From Bisporella sp. PMI_857 (Eukaryota; Ascomycota; Leotiomycetes; Helotiales; Helotiaceae), in the NCBI GenBank assembly GCA_021307315.1, contig JAJSPD010000015.1, positions 62,001 to 126,000 of the forward strand: 64,000 nt of DNA, given 5' to 3'. The translations under genes were made by a program, and so were the position numbers. The notes below the pieces were generated by a model. The model ran no database searches. It was not told the DNA's origin and saw only the letters and a program-made list of their open reading frames with translations. Of the stretch, positions 12,301 through 25,567 are shown in pieces. Position 1 is the stretch's first letter; the number at the start of each line of letters is the position of its first letter.

Positions 12301-15300
12301 GCGATGTGAACGTAGGGACAATCGAGGATATATTTCCCTGTACACAATTACAAGAAGGGCTTTTGGCCTTAACCGTGAGGCATCAAGGAGACTATACTGG
12401 TCATGATATACTACGGCTCGATGCCTCAGTGAATTTGGCTCGGTTCCGGGCGGCCTGGGAAAAGGTTGTCGAAGCAATTCCAATTCTTAGAACACGCATC
12501 GTTGATCTTCCAGAGCAGGGATTGGTCCAGGTAGTTATCAAAGAAGTAAATCCTTGGTCAGAGGCGGAAAGTATTGAGGATTTCCTCTATAAAGAGAGCG
12601 AAAACCCCTTGGGCCTAACATCTCCTCTAATGACTTGTGCACTCATCCCAAGTAGTCAAGGTTCAGATTCAAAGAAATATATTGCGAACGAAATGGAAAA
12701 AAAGATAACTATTCAAACTGTTGAAAATGAAAAGGAACCTCATAATTTCGACTCCAGAGAGGTTGAAACGGCAACAGAACGCAATGACTTTCTAAAAGAT
12801 GCTGGCCATCAGCAATTCGACTTTGTACTTACCATGCATCATTCAATTTACGATGGACTAGTCACACCTTTGATATTGGAGACACTGGAGAGTTTCTATA
12901 CTGGATCGGGGCGACTTCGATCCTGCCCTTTTCAGTCATTCGTTAAGTATGTTACGACCCAAGACAAGGAGGCTGAAGAGAAGTTCTGGCAAGCTCAATT
13001 CTCAGACTTGGAAGCTGCGCAGTTTCCACTCTTGCCATCACCCAGCTATCAGCCTGATATTGACTCTGCTTTAACACATTTTGTGGAAGATATACCTTGG
13101 CGTGAAGATAATTCGACTCCGTCCACGCTAATTCGTTCAGCATGGGCACTACTGTGTTCTCAATATTCGAATTCATCAGACGTTGTTTTTGGAACGGTTG
13201 TCTCAGGTCGCAAAGCAGCAGTTATTGGCATAGAGCGAATGGCTGGTCCGACAATTGCTACCGTTCCAATCCGAGTCAAATTTAGCAGGGATACAAGACT
13301 TTCAAATCTCTTAAAGATGTTACAAACCCAGGCAACTGAAATGATTCGATATGAGCAAACCGGGCTATCAAGGATACGTCAAGTGAGTGATGAAGCATTC
13401 CAGGCTTGTCAGTTTCAGACATTGGTGATAGTGCAGCCACAAGAACAGAAAATGAGTCATTCTAGTCTGTTCATTTCTGGGTATCAGAACACAGAATCTG
13501 ATCTGCATAAATTTCGTGGCTTCACTTCTTATGCACTTACTGTGATATGCAGTTTAGAAGCAAATCGACTAAAAATAGAAATCTGTTTCGACTCTGCGGT
13601 GCTAGATAAACCAACTGTACATGCCATGGCACGCCAATTTGAGCAGCTGCTGAAGAGAATATGCTCTGATGTTGACCCAAGCATTCAAGATCTCAGTGTG
13701 GCCACCGACCAAGATCTTGACCAGATCTGGAGGTGGAACAATGAAGTGCCTGCAACCATCGAGCGATGTATGCATGAATTGATTTCCGAGACTACGCAGT
13801 GTCATCCCAACTCTGTGGCAGTATCTGCTTGGGATGGGGAGTTGACTTATAGCCAACTAGACCGCTTTTCAAATTCGATTGGGTGTCGCTTATCTGAACT
13901 TGGAGTCAAGAGAAATATGATTATACCACTTTGCTTTGAAAAATCATTGTGGGTGCCAGTTGCTATCTTGAGTGTCCTCAAAGCAGGCGGGGCTGTTGTT
14001 CATTTAGACCCTTCGCTGCCTGAATCACGACTACGAGCCATTGTGCAACAAGTGAAACCTCAGCTCATTCTATCTTCTGCTTCCAACGAAGGACTTACAG
14101 CAAGTTTAGGACCAAAGACGCTGGTTTTAAGCGACGAGTTCCATCTCCCGCATACATCCACAACTCACACCAACAGTGAGGCGGTTCAGAAGCTGCCAAA
14201 AGTTGATCCTTCAGATCTTCTGTACGGCGTCTTTACGAGTGGAAGTACAGGAACGCCGAAAGGTTGTCTGATACAGCACAAAAATTTTGCTAGTGCTGTT
14301 TTTCACCAAAGAAGCATTATGGGGCTGAATAGCAGTTCGCGGATGTATGATTTCTCTTCTTACACATTTGACATGACACTCTGGAGTACTTTCCATATAC
14401 TTTGTGCAGGAGGCACATTGTGTATACCAAGTGAAGATGACAGAAAGAGTAACCTGACAGACAGCATACGTGAATTCCGGATAACAGACATGTTCCTTAC
14501 GCCTACAACTTCAAGACTTGTTGATGCTAAAAAGATACCGACCATACGCAATATTCATTTAGGCGGAGAACAGGTATCGGGTGACGATGCTACTCTGTGG
14601 ATGCCATATGCCAATGTCATGCAGTCCTATGGACCCGCAGAATGCTCAGCGGCCACACATTGTTGGCCCGTATCAAAGCCAATATCGCCGATATTGACGA
14701 TAGGTAAGGGTCGCGGTGTCTCAACTTGGATCGTAGATCCGCTTTCAAGTGACCATTTAGCGCCGATTGGCACTATCGGCGAGCTTTATCTGGAAGGACC
14801 ACTCCTTGGGAAAGGCTATCTTGACAACGATGAGAAGACGTTGTCCTCTTTCATCGAAAACCCTACTTGGCTCATAAGAGGGAGTCCTGATGGATCAGTT
14901 CCTGGAAGAAGCGGCCGACTGTACAGGACCGGCGATCTGATGAGGTATAATCCAGACAATGGAACAATGACATTCGCCGGCAGGAAGGACACTCAGGTAA
15001 AGCTTCGGGGACAAAGGATCGAGCTCTCTGAAGTTGAGCATCATGCCCGATGCTATCTAAGGAGTAAACTTGAGGAGTTCATAATTATTAGCGAGGTGGT
15101 CGTCCCCAAAGCTACCCAAAAAGCCACGTTGCTTGCCTTCATTCAGATAAAGCAAAATGAGAGGCAGAAATTGCAGGAAATTATAGGGGACCTTGATGCT
15201 GAGCTACAGGGAAAGCTGCCCTCTTACATGGTACCAAGCGCCTACATACCCCTGGAATCAATACCGATGACAGCCAGTGGCAAAACACATAGGAAACAGT

Positions 15301-18300
15301 TGCAAGAGATTGGGGCCGATCTCACAATGGAACAATTGACAAGCGCAGTCAGCGATACGGAGGGTAAACCACTATCCACAGAACCAGAATTTGTGCTACA
15401 TCACTTGTGGAGCACGGTTTTGCCTGTTTCAAAAGATAATATTTATGCCAATAGCAGTTTCCTACGTGTTGGAGGTGACTCGATTGCCGCTATGCGCCTG
15501 TCTGCTTTAGCCCGCACTCACGGCATCAGTTTAACGGTCCAGAACATTCTCGCTACACCACTTTTATCAAATATGGCAAAGAATATGATAAAATTAGAGC
15601 CTGATGCTCCAATTTCAAGGAATGAAATTCCGCCTTTCTCGCTATTAAAAGATCCTAACAATAAAGAAAGGATCCTGGCCAATGTATCCAAGCAGTGTGC
15701 TACCGACGTCTCAAATATCGAAGACATATTTCCTTGTACTGGAGTCCAGAAGTCGCTGCTCTCTATGACGGCTAAATCAGACTTCTCCTACATAGCGAAT
15801 TGCTTACTACTGTTGAAGGAAAATGTAGACATCCACCGCTTCAAGCGTTCTTGGGAGGTCGTCAGTCAGACAAACGCACCTATACTTCGGAATAGAATAG
15901 TTGATATTCCCTCAGAAGGCTTAGTTCAGGTTCAGTTAAATGAGCCACTAGAATGGGATTTTAGCGACAATGTTAAGGAATATCTAGAAAGAAATAAAGC
16001 AAGAACAATGGGCTTGGCAACACCCCTTACTCGACTGGCTGTTGCTGGTGATGCCGAAACGGGAATATACTGCATTCTTACCCAACACCATGCAATGTAC
16101 GACGGGTATTCCTTGGATTTACTTCTGCAGGAAGTATCAAATGCCTACACTGGGGAGATGGACCATAGCCCTATTGCCCCCTTTCAAGCCTTCATCCAGC
16201 ATATAGCCGGTACCAATCAGGAAGAAGCCAAGGAATTCTGGCGCAATGAATTTTCTGATTTTGAGGGGACCCCGTTTCCGCCATTGCCTCACCAGGACTA
16301 TCAGCCCAAGGCTGATAGCATAGTTCGACGTGAAGTTATTGATATTAAATGGCCAAGCATAGACGCTACTGCATCTACCATCATTAGAACAGCTTGGTCT
16401 ATTCTCACAGCCCGTTATACCGACACCCAAGATGTAGTATTTGGAGCAATGGTAACTGGTCGCCAGGCTGCACTGGCTGGCATTGATCGTATGGTTGCGC
16501 CACTGATATCAGTACTACCGATTCGTATAAAGGTTGACCAACAAAATTCCGTTAATGATCTGTTAAGCGAAGTTCAAAAACAGTCGACTGCGATGATCGC
16601 ATATGAACATACCGAGTTACTTGACATTCGACGCATTAATGTGGAAACTGAAGTCGGTAGTCGCTTCAATACTTTGTTAATCGTACAACCTCCTAAACAA
16701 GATAAATCTACGAAGTATGATACTGGCCCATTCCAGAATCAGTCAAAGATAGGGTCGGCTACAACAGAGCTTGATGACTTTAACCCAAATGCTGTCATGA
16801 TCATGTGTCAATTAACAGACACAAATGGTCTCATATTTGAGGTCAGCTTTGATTCCAAGGTCATCGACAAGGCACAAATGGAACGAATCGCTTCTCAATT
16901 CGAGCATGTTTTACGTCAATTATGTGATTCAAGAACTCAAGCTGTCGAAGAAATTACAACAATTAGTATGGAAGATATTGAAGAACTTTGGAACTGGAAT
17001 TCTGTTATTCCTAGTCCTATCCAAGAGTGCGTACATGATCTAATCAGTAAGGCAATAAAGCTCCACCCTCAGGCACCAGCCATATGTGCATGGGATGGCA
17101 ATCTATCCTACACCGAGCTGGATGACCTTGCTAGCCGCTTGGCATCACATCTCACTCGTCTCGGAGTTAATCTAGGAACTCTAGTACCTCTCTGCTTTGA
17201 GAAATCTTTATGGTATCCTGTTGCCGCTCTAGGGGTGATGAAGGCGGGGGCTGCATGTGTCGCCATGGATTCGACGCAACCAGAAGAGCGTCTACGCTCT
17301 ATTGTCAATCAAGTCAAACCAGATATTATACTTTCATCTGCTACAAATAGCTCCTTAGCAAGTCGCATTTCCGGAGCAAAGGTTGTGGTTGTTGATCGAG
17401 CACATATCCCTACGAATATGCCACCTACACTTCTACTCAAAACTCAAGCGTCTGATACCCTCTATATTGTCTTCACGAGTGGATCAACCGGTGTCCCAAA
17501 GGGCGTCGTGACGACCCATGGAAACTTCGCGTCTGCGGCGGTACACCAATATGAAATACTAAATATCAAACCAGGAACTCGCGTTTTCGATTTCGTTTCC
17601 TATAACTTTGACGTCTCTTGGTCCAACACCTTACAAACACTAATATGCGGCGGCTGTCTATGTATACCATCAGAGTGGGAACGCAGAAACGACATTTCAG
17701 GCTCACTAAACCGTATGAACGCCAATTACGTGTATTTCACTCCGTCGGTGGCTCGATCTCTAGAACCATCGTCAATGCCAGGAATCAGGACTTTAGCAAT
17801 GGGAGGCGAGCCGATTCAGAGTATAGAGGTTTCTAGATGGACACAAGCAGAGACTATCATTGGCATTTATGGGCCGGCAGAATGCGCTCAAGCTCTATCA
17901 TTTGTGCGACTGAGCACGAAAACCCGCAATAATCACGTCGGGCACTCTTTTGGCGCACGAACTTGGCTCGCGGAGCCTGGTCGACCTGAACGTCTCGCAG
18001 CAATTGGTACCATTGGAGAGCTTTTGATTGAGGGTCCAACTGTTAGCAAGGGGTATTTTTCAGACCTAGAGAGGACTGCGGTATCGTATATTGAAGACCC
18101 TGAATGGCTTTCTCAAGGCTCACTCGGCCATGCAGGTCGACAAGGCAGACTATATAAGACTGGCGATCTTCTAAGGCAAAACTCTGACGGCTCATTGGAC
18201 TTTATCGGTCGTAAGGATGGAATGATCAAGCTTCGAGGCCAAAGAATTGAGCTGGGCGAAGTTGAGTATCATGTGCGGTCTAGCTTACAAGATCCAGGTA

Positions 18301-20180
18301 CTTGTGAGGATATCGTTGCTGAAATAATTATCCCGCAGAACAGCACCAGTCCCATTTTGGCGGTATTCTTGAGTCTGTCCGAGAAGGTTCTATCTCAAGT
18401 TGGTGAAGACACTCAATCCAAGCTCATGCGGGTTATTGATGGTCTAGAGGATCTACTTTCAGAACGAGTTCCTCAGTACATGATCCCAGGTGCCTATATA
18501 TATGTGGAGAAGATTCCAATGACCACCACCAATAAGACGGACAGGCGACGCTTGCGTGAGTTGGGCAGTACACAAACCATGGAAAAGCTTGCCGAGTTGC
18601 AATCTCATGGCAAACAACAACACGCACCATCTACAATGATGGAAAAGCGACTGCAAAAGTTGTGGTCTCGGGTCCTTGGAATCGAGACTGGAAGTATCAC
18701 TGCGGAGAGTAGTTTTTTGAGAATTGGCGGCGAATCTATTTCCGCCATGCGATTGGTTGCAGCAGCCCGTGAACAAAATCTATCGCTGACCGTCGCTGAC
18801 ATCTTCAACGCGCCGCGTCTGTCAAAATTGGCGCTACTAGTGAGAGAGACCAACGGAGAAGAATATCACCTCAAACCACATGTTGCATTCTCGTTGCTAA
18901 AGACAAACGATGCAACAACCTTCATCCGCCAGTTTATACAGCCTTTTATCGAACCTGCTGAAAGTACGATCAGGGATGTCTTTCCTGCAACCGACTTCCA
19001 GGTCCGTGCGGTCTTGGATGCATTAGAAGATCCGCCAAGCAGATTTCCTCATTGGATCCTTGATCTTCCAGAACATGTCGATTTTGTGGAGTTACAGCAG
19101 GCATGCAGGAAGCTTGTGAAACATTTCGAAATTCTTTCCACAGTCTTCGTGGAAGCGAATGGTGGATTCTGGCAAGTAGTGTTGGCGGACTTGGAACCCA
19201 TCTACGACAACTTCAACGCGACTGGTAAAGATATCTCCTCCTTTTTGAATAAAATCTGCCGAGAGGACCTTCGCAGACCTCGACAATTAGGTCGCTCATT
19301 TGTTCGGTTTATGGCTGTCAAACATGAGTTAGGACAGCACAAGCTAGTGTTCAGGATTTCCCACGCTCAATTCGATGGGTATAGCTGGGGTATGGTTCTC
19401 AAGGCTCTTTCATCAGTCTACGTTCAACACTCTTTGTTTGCAACAGGCGACTTTGCTCAATACATTGCCTTCAATGAATCGAGAAAGCAGCGAAGTCTAG
19501 AGTACTGGGCCGCAAGACTCCAAGACTCTCCATATCCAAGCTGGGTTCCAGTCTCACCATTCATTGAAAAATATATCTCTCAAGACAGACTAACAATGAA
19601 ACGAACTATTAAGATGCCGAATGCTCAACGCCATGAGGGGATATCTGCCGCGACAATCTTTCACGCTGCTTGTGTTTTGGTATTCGCAAAACAATTCCGG
19701 CAGAGGGAGGTCGTGTGTGGGCGCCTTGTAACCGGCCGTTCGATGCTTCCTGGTAGCCTTCAAAACGTCGTGGGACCTTGTATGACCGAAGTACCTATTC
19801 GAACCACAGTAGAAGTAGATGACACGGTTTCAATTATTGCGCTACGACTGCAGAAACAATTTATCGAAGATTCAGCCTACGAAGCAGCTGGAATGGTTGA
19901 GATCATTAACAATTGCACCAGTTGGCCTAATTCAGCTCAAGACTTTGGATGGAGGACGGCATTCCAGCAAGAGGAAGATGTTGGGTTTACATTCTTAGGT
20001 GCACCAAGCAAAGTGTCATTCTACGAGACTGATCTCCTCCCACGCCCGCGCCCTGAGATATATGCGACGCCGAGAAACGGGAAATTGGATCTTGAGTTTG
20101 AGGGCAACAGAAAGTTGATCACAGAGGACATTGTAGGAGAGTTCTTGGATCGGCTTGGCGACCTCCTTGGTGGCTTCTGA
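3331..20180 (+). CDS. Five-module nonribosomal peptide synthetase, A-T-(C-A-T)x4-CT
   Basis: CDS join 3331-10686, 10845-11088, 11263-20180 (5505 aa). Both introns (158 and 174 nt; GTAAGT donors, CTAAC branch in the second) fall inside A3, and joining restores the NWYGPAE motif. Approximate residues: A1 50-560, T1 Ser ~618, C1 HHxxxDG ~827, A2 1170-1690, T2 Ser ~1747, C2 ~1940, A3 from 2240, T3 Ser 2811, C3 ~3058, A4 3360-3880, T4 ~3939, C4 ~4141, A5 4440-4960, T5 ~5023, terminal C-like domain 5075-5505 with SHAQFDG. C1-C4 keep HHxxxDG and every adenylation domain keeps its A10 lysine. There is no epimerisation, methylation or thioesterase domain. In fungi a terminal C domain usually releases by macrocyclisation, so a cyclic pentapeptide or depsipeptide is expected. 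A1 lies at the N-terminus with no loading C domain. T3 lacks one residue before its serine and T5 reads GGES. Product unknown. Confidence 0.96.
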
Positions 20181-21381
20181 TCGCTTGTGTATGAAGTCGT
20201 TTTTGTGGAACAGAATTAGTGAATTATTTGAAATTGAATGTGGCCAAAAATATCTGGCTGACTAAAACGTAATGGGAACTTCTGTTAAAAACGCAAGACG
20301 GCTACCCAGGCTTAAAGCGTCACCCATGAGAAGCAAAACTAAAGGATACCAAGTATGCCCCCCGCCCCACAGAACAGCTCCACATTGCTGTAGACAAAGT
20401 GCAAAAATAGGAATGAGGCCTTCTAAAAGTTATAGTTAATTGGTTAAAGTAGCTTAATTGAGATGGTAAATAACATTATAAGCTGACCACATATCACACA
20501 AAAGCGAGAGTTAATTGTCTGTTGATTGGCAGTAATCTAGTACTTGCTTTACAAATATTAAGATAAGGTTGCTTGTTGTGATTGTTGATGGCAGTTGGTT
20601 AAGCAGGCAAGCTAGCAAGTAAGTAAGGGGTTAATAAATGACGTAAGGGTAATCAAGTGACATACTTTCTTAACAAGAGTGGGAGAAAAAAAAAGAAGAG
20701 TACAAGCCATCCTTTTGACTCCTTAGAACATGGCTGCAATATGAATTACTTCTAACGGTTATATCTTCGTTTGAGCAGCGGCGCCCACCTTTCTGTTTCA
20801 CAGGCCACGCTCGGCTTTTTGTATCTTCGCAAATAACCTCATGGCTGGGTTATCGATAAATAGGTATGTGAGCTCTGTCACGGTCTTATTCAGATAGTTG
20901 ATCCATCTCGAGTGTCAAAGAGATAGGTTGGCCCACAACGTCATTTAAGTAAGGCACATAGTCCTCGCTTAGTCCGCTAGAGCATAGCCCGCTAGGCCAC
21001 GCTGCTTTGTTTGGCTGGGGACATAATATCTGATATTAATAGGCCGTAGCATGCTTTAATAGTGCTAATAATTGCTAGTCCATTCCTTCCCAAGCTACAC
21101 CTATTACTGAAGGGCATCCCCCAAGAAAATAAGAACTTTTAGAGCTGGAGCTGTCAACGGAGGTGTTTTTAGTAACGAGGGTTTCTCTGTTCTAATTGAT
21201 ATATGTCTATGTAGATGGAAGAATATTATTTGGAGAAGAATTCAAAGCCCACGCTTGGGGACACTCGCCGGTGGCCTCTTTTGTCGGCTCAAATTCTGAA
21301 GGGCTATCCATTTGGTCTCGCACTGTTAGGGGAAAGCCGAAACGAGTTCCCTGCGATTTGAAGGCCAAGTATGATATTTAA
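20181..21381. other. Intergenic, NRPS / regulator 3' ends
   Basis: This is a convergent gap between the NRPS stop and the 3' end of the minus-strand regulator. It is AT-rich with short A runs (for example near 20685). No credible coding region, RNA gene or repeat was seen. Confidence 0.5.
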
Positions 21382-23325
21382 TCAGCCAAAGCACAGCCGC
21401 ATTTGCAAAGGATAACAAGACTGGGACGAGTGCTTTTTATCCACTATTTGACCCCACCACACGTTCTCGAAGCCCTTCGTCTCTTGCTCAGCCCATACAT
21501 CTTTCAGCAGTGGTATGGCGCTGCTGAACACCCTATATCTAGTCCTCTCATTCCAAACAGAACAGAACTTTAAAATCGTCTTACGCGAGGATCGATCTCT
21601 CAATTCGCACCCCGCGAAGAAAAGGGGCAGCAAAGCTTGCCTGGACACCATGCTTTCGTCACGACAGGCAAGGACGTGATCCAGGATAGCCCTCGCGCGG
21701 TACAAAATGCGCATTGGGATATTGCTTCCAGGCTCCCAATGAAACACCCTGTATATGTAAACAAGTAGTCCATTTCTCCATGCCTCAGAGCAGTGCATGC
21801 GATCTTGATCCTTTTGCATGCACTCCTCACCTCGAAACTCTGTTGTGGGGGAGTGACGCCAGGACTCAAGTGACTGCTCAAGCTCCGAGATCACAGCGGT
21901 ATCGAATGCGACGTATCGCATCGAAGACGATTTCCGTTTTTCTGCACTTATGCGAGCCAATTGCATGACTATTTTCACGAGACTTAGTGGGCACCCGCAT
22001 AGCCCGTAAAAATCCCACTCATGACTATCTTGTTTCGATAGTACGGCGTCGAAATACGCGTAAGGGAACACACAATCTTCCCGAGATACGAGACTGGTTA
22101 TTGCATCCCACCTAGGGAGTTAGCTGGAAGCCAGACACAATCAGTAATGTGGTATTCATATACCATGTGAGAATCCCTACCTGAGCTTCTGCTCTAGCAG
22201 ACTTGGCCCACGTTTTGATACCACCACAAGCTTCGAGAAGGCCATAAGCCCCGGTGAGGTGTGTCCTCCAGTTTCCAAAGGCGGATTGAGTTTCCTAGTG
22301 CCCAATGTTAGCCTGAAATATGTCTTGGGCACAAAAATGTATGACTAACATCTAATGAAAATAATATAATAATTGTGTCAAGCATGGGATAACCATCTCT
22401 CACACTTTTGTACGACTTGAGGCTTTCGCGGAGTAGCTGAAGCGCGGCGTGGCGGTGATTTTGGGTTGATGTACTCTCGACGTGATGGCCAGCTAAAGCC
22501 ATTACAGCGTGGGTCAAAAAGATAGGTTCTGGATCGAGGTTTGTGCGATATTGAAACGGATTTATCTGTAAGTCGGATGTCAATGGGATCTTGCAAAACT
22601 CCTTATTGTCTAAGGTTGATCAGTAGGCAATGGCAAAGCGGAAGAAATGTGCGAATAAACATACATCTATCGAGGATATGTTTAAATCGTTCGGAAAGAC
22701 TACTGTACAGTATACTCGGTGGCATAGAGACAGGAGGAGAGTATGAAATATCACGCAGGTCCAAAACTGCCGAGGAACTTGGTTCTATAGCAACCACTTG
22801 ACTCGACCGTAGATCGGAGGCAGCGAGGCCAATGTCACTCCCCTCATACGGCTGATGTTGCCTGTCGGTTGCATTTCCAGATGAACGCAACGATGTATAC
22901 CCGTCATCGTAAAGCTCAGTCGCAGAGCCAGCTAATTTATCGCTCCCAGTCAGTGATCTATCATCGGGGCCCCGGAGCGGTGTGTCCACGTAAGGTTCAG
23001 TTTCTTCGCTATTTTCAATAAGGGAAAAACATCCATGATTATCTGACACGAGCCGACTATTATTGGGGCCCGAGTTTGCCCTTGCCTCAGAGTCAGCGAC
23101 AGGTCCAATGGTCGCTCCTGAATGCGTGGGAGTAGCGGATGGAGAATGTCGCGGCTCGCACCAGCTTAAGGAGGCGGGGACCTCCGTGATAAACTCGAAT
23201 TGTTTTGAGCCGTCTGCTTTTCCAGAGGATGATGCTCCCCGTTTGGTCCTGCGTGCTAATGGCTTCCTTATGGGCTTCCTGGACAGAGAAAATCCCGGCT
23301 GCCAGGATAACTGCGTTCTAGGCAT
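21382..23325 (-). CDS. Fungal_trans_2-type transcription regulator without visible zinc cluster
   Basis: Minus-strand model with four exons: 23325-22665, 22609-22350, 22294-22164 and 22111-21382 (593 aa). Each join restores typical family text: NKEFCKIPL after intron 1 (55 nt), LFSLDETQSAFGNWR after intron 2, and ILTWWDAITSL after intron 3 (donor GTATAT, CTAAC branch). Residues from about 210 to the end match the fungal-specific transcription factor domain family PF11951, including segments like CGCPLSLVKIVM and ALLPLFFAGCELRD. The first 200 residues are low-complexity with a basic patch (KPIRKPLARRTKRG) that could be a nuclear localisation signal. No C6 zinc cluster is present in the model or in the roughly 350 bases upstream. 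Position between the NRPS and the transporter suggests it regulates the locus; that is inference. The start could lie further upstream. Confidence 0.8.
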
Positions 23326-23982
23326 TCTTGAGATACCAAGGTACTTTTCCCAGGTATGACTTGCTCTATCGGTCAGTGTCTTAGATTAGAAATCTGCTGT
23401 AGAAGACGCGACGTATTGTAGACAGCTGCATTTCAGTCATTCCTTCAGATACTTAATTAGGTATTGCCTAATGGATTATAATGTGCGTATCGAGGCAATG
23501 CAATGTGGAAGAAAGTGTGGATGTGTGACCGAATACCCTGTTGATCCTCTCGGCTTAAAGTTTCCCCCTAGCATTAGCGAGCCTTGGCAGTACAGTTACT
23601 ACTTTCGGCTGACTACCTAATCGGTTCAATTGCCTCTTTTAGTCGTCCCCACTTCTACAACACCACTTTCAGTACACGGGGTAACATTGTGTAGAATATT
23701 CAAGTGAGCACCTTGTATGCTAGGTTAATTTTAATCTCTAATCTAAATGCTAAATTATTCTCTCGCCTCCGCCATCCATTCATGGAGCGAGCATGTTACT
23801 TGTATCGCTATCATCTGCTTTTATACTTCTTTTCCATCACCTCCTCTCCTCTCTAGATAAGCTTCGCAATGGCCACCACTGTCAAAACGGCCGTCGGTGT
23901 GCCATGCCTATAAAGTTCATGTTGAGAGAATGCAGTGACAATATACGCCTCTACAGATGACTTTGGAAACTTACATACTATA
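23326..23982. promoter_or_regulatory. Divergent promoter region, regulator / MFS transporter
   Basis: A gap of about 0.66 kb lies between the divergently transcribed regulator and transporter. I scanned the regulator side for cysteine codons with C6-cluster spacing and found none. There is no other coding signal. Confidence 0.45.
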
Positions 23983-25567
23983 ATGGACAAGCTCAAAATA
24001 ACTGAACAGTCTGCTCCACACTCTCCTGCTGAAGGTCGGTCTACAAACGCGTGCGAGCTCTTAAATTAGCTTCGACTAATCGTGCAATACAGGGCCACGC
24101 CATGACCCAGACATTGTGATTGTCACTTGGGATGGACCAGACGATCCACGAGATCCATTCAATTGGCCTCTACAGAAGAAATGGTGGGCAGTCGGACTTG
24201 GTCTTCTTGCAAGTTTCATCTGCTCTATGAACGGGACTATCCTCTCAGTTGCCCACAAGGCGATTACTGAGGAATTCGGCATCTCCGATGCGAATTTTTC
24301 TCATTCCTATTGGATAACCACGTCCTGGGGAGTAGGCGCCGCGTTGTTCCCGCTTATTTTGTTCCCTGCCATGGAGGACTTAGGAGTTCGGCCCGCGGTT
24401 CTCAGCACCTATTTTTGCTTCATCTGCCTTCTCGTTCCAATCGGTCTGGCTCAAAACTTTGCAACGCTTGTCGTGGTTCGGTTCTTTACAGGCGGCTGTG
24501 TTCCGCTCATGAGCGATGCCGTCGCTAGCATTACATCAAATGTTTTCCAAGGAGATCGAGCTAGGAGTATACCAGTATGTCTTTACGTTATGGTATATCT
24601 TGGCGCGACAAGCCTTGGGCCAGTGATTGGTGCCTCAATACTTCAATTCCATTCTTGGCGCTGGATTGGTCATATTGAATTAATCATGACCGCCGCCTTT
24701 TTCCCCATCTTTTTCATTGGCCTTCCCGAGACCCGTGGCTCGGCTATCCTGCGAGCCAAGGCCAAACAAATGCGCCGTGAGGGAAAGAAGGCATACACAG
24801 CGGAAGAGTCTGATCCTACACCATTGCACCAGGTCATCAGCAAGTGTCTGCAGCGGCCTCTCTACATGCTGCTTACAGAATCGGTGGTTTTTGTTGCTAC
24901 TCTTTGGGCCGCCTTTAGCCTTGGGACGATTTACTTATTCACTCATTCTGTTGGACAAGTATATGGAGAGCTCTACGGTTGGAATGCTGTCCAGGCGGGA
25001 TACGTTCAAGTTGCTATTGTTATTGGCGAAATCCTTGGCACAGGGCTTTGCCTGTCCACCAATCACTGGTATGATGCTTCTGCTGCTCGAAATACCGAGG
25101 TTCCAGGTACACCTATCCCTGAGGCTAGGCTGTATACAGCGATCATTGGAGGGCTCTTTGGCGTTACTGGCGGAATGTTTGTATATGGATGGGCGGCTAA
25201 CCCCAACATACATTGGATGGTAATCACCGTTGGCTTGACTATGGTGGGTTTCGGAACTACTGCCGTAGTGATTAGCATTGCAAATTATCTCATTGATGCA
25301 TACAGCAAGTACGCGGCGAGCGCTCTTGCGGCTGTTGGCTTGGTCGAGAACGCATCTATTGCTTTTCTTCCTCTTGCTGCATCAGCCATGTACGCCAACC
25401 TCGGGTTTCACTGGGCTAGCACACTTCTCGGATTCGTGTCTTTAATGCTCGTTGCTACCCCCTTCTTGGTCATCAAATGGGGCAAAGAGATCAGAGCTCG
25501 CAGTCCATTCATGAAAGAGGCGGTCATAGTCCGGCAAAGAGATTTCGGCGCTGTAGCCAGTGTGTGA
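23983..25567 (+). CDS. MFS transporter, DHA1-like multidrug/metabolite exporter
   Basis: Two exons, 23983-24034 and 24093-25567, give 508 aa. The 58-nt intron joins the codon for Gly in AEGPRHDPDIV. The N-terminal cytosolic tail contains WDGPDDPRDPFNWP, a hallmark of fungal DHA1 drug:H+ antiporters of the Tpo/Flr type. About twelve hydrophobic segments follow, split six plus six by a charged central loop (KAKQMRREGKK). The family exports polyamines, drugs and secondary metabolites across the plasma membrane. Beside an NRPS and a regulator, export or self-protection for the peptide is the likely role (inference). The reading frame is intact. Confidence 0.9.

Noticed and set aside
3331..20180. 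Epimerisation, methylation or thioesterase domains in the NRPS
   Set aside because: The spacing from each T domain to the next C domain is too short for an extra domain, and no typical E, MT or TE motifs were seen.
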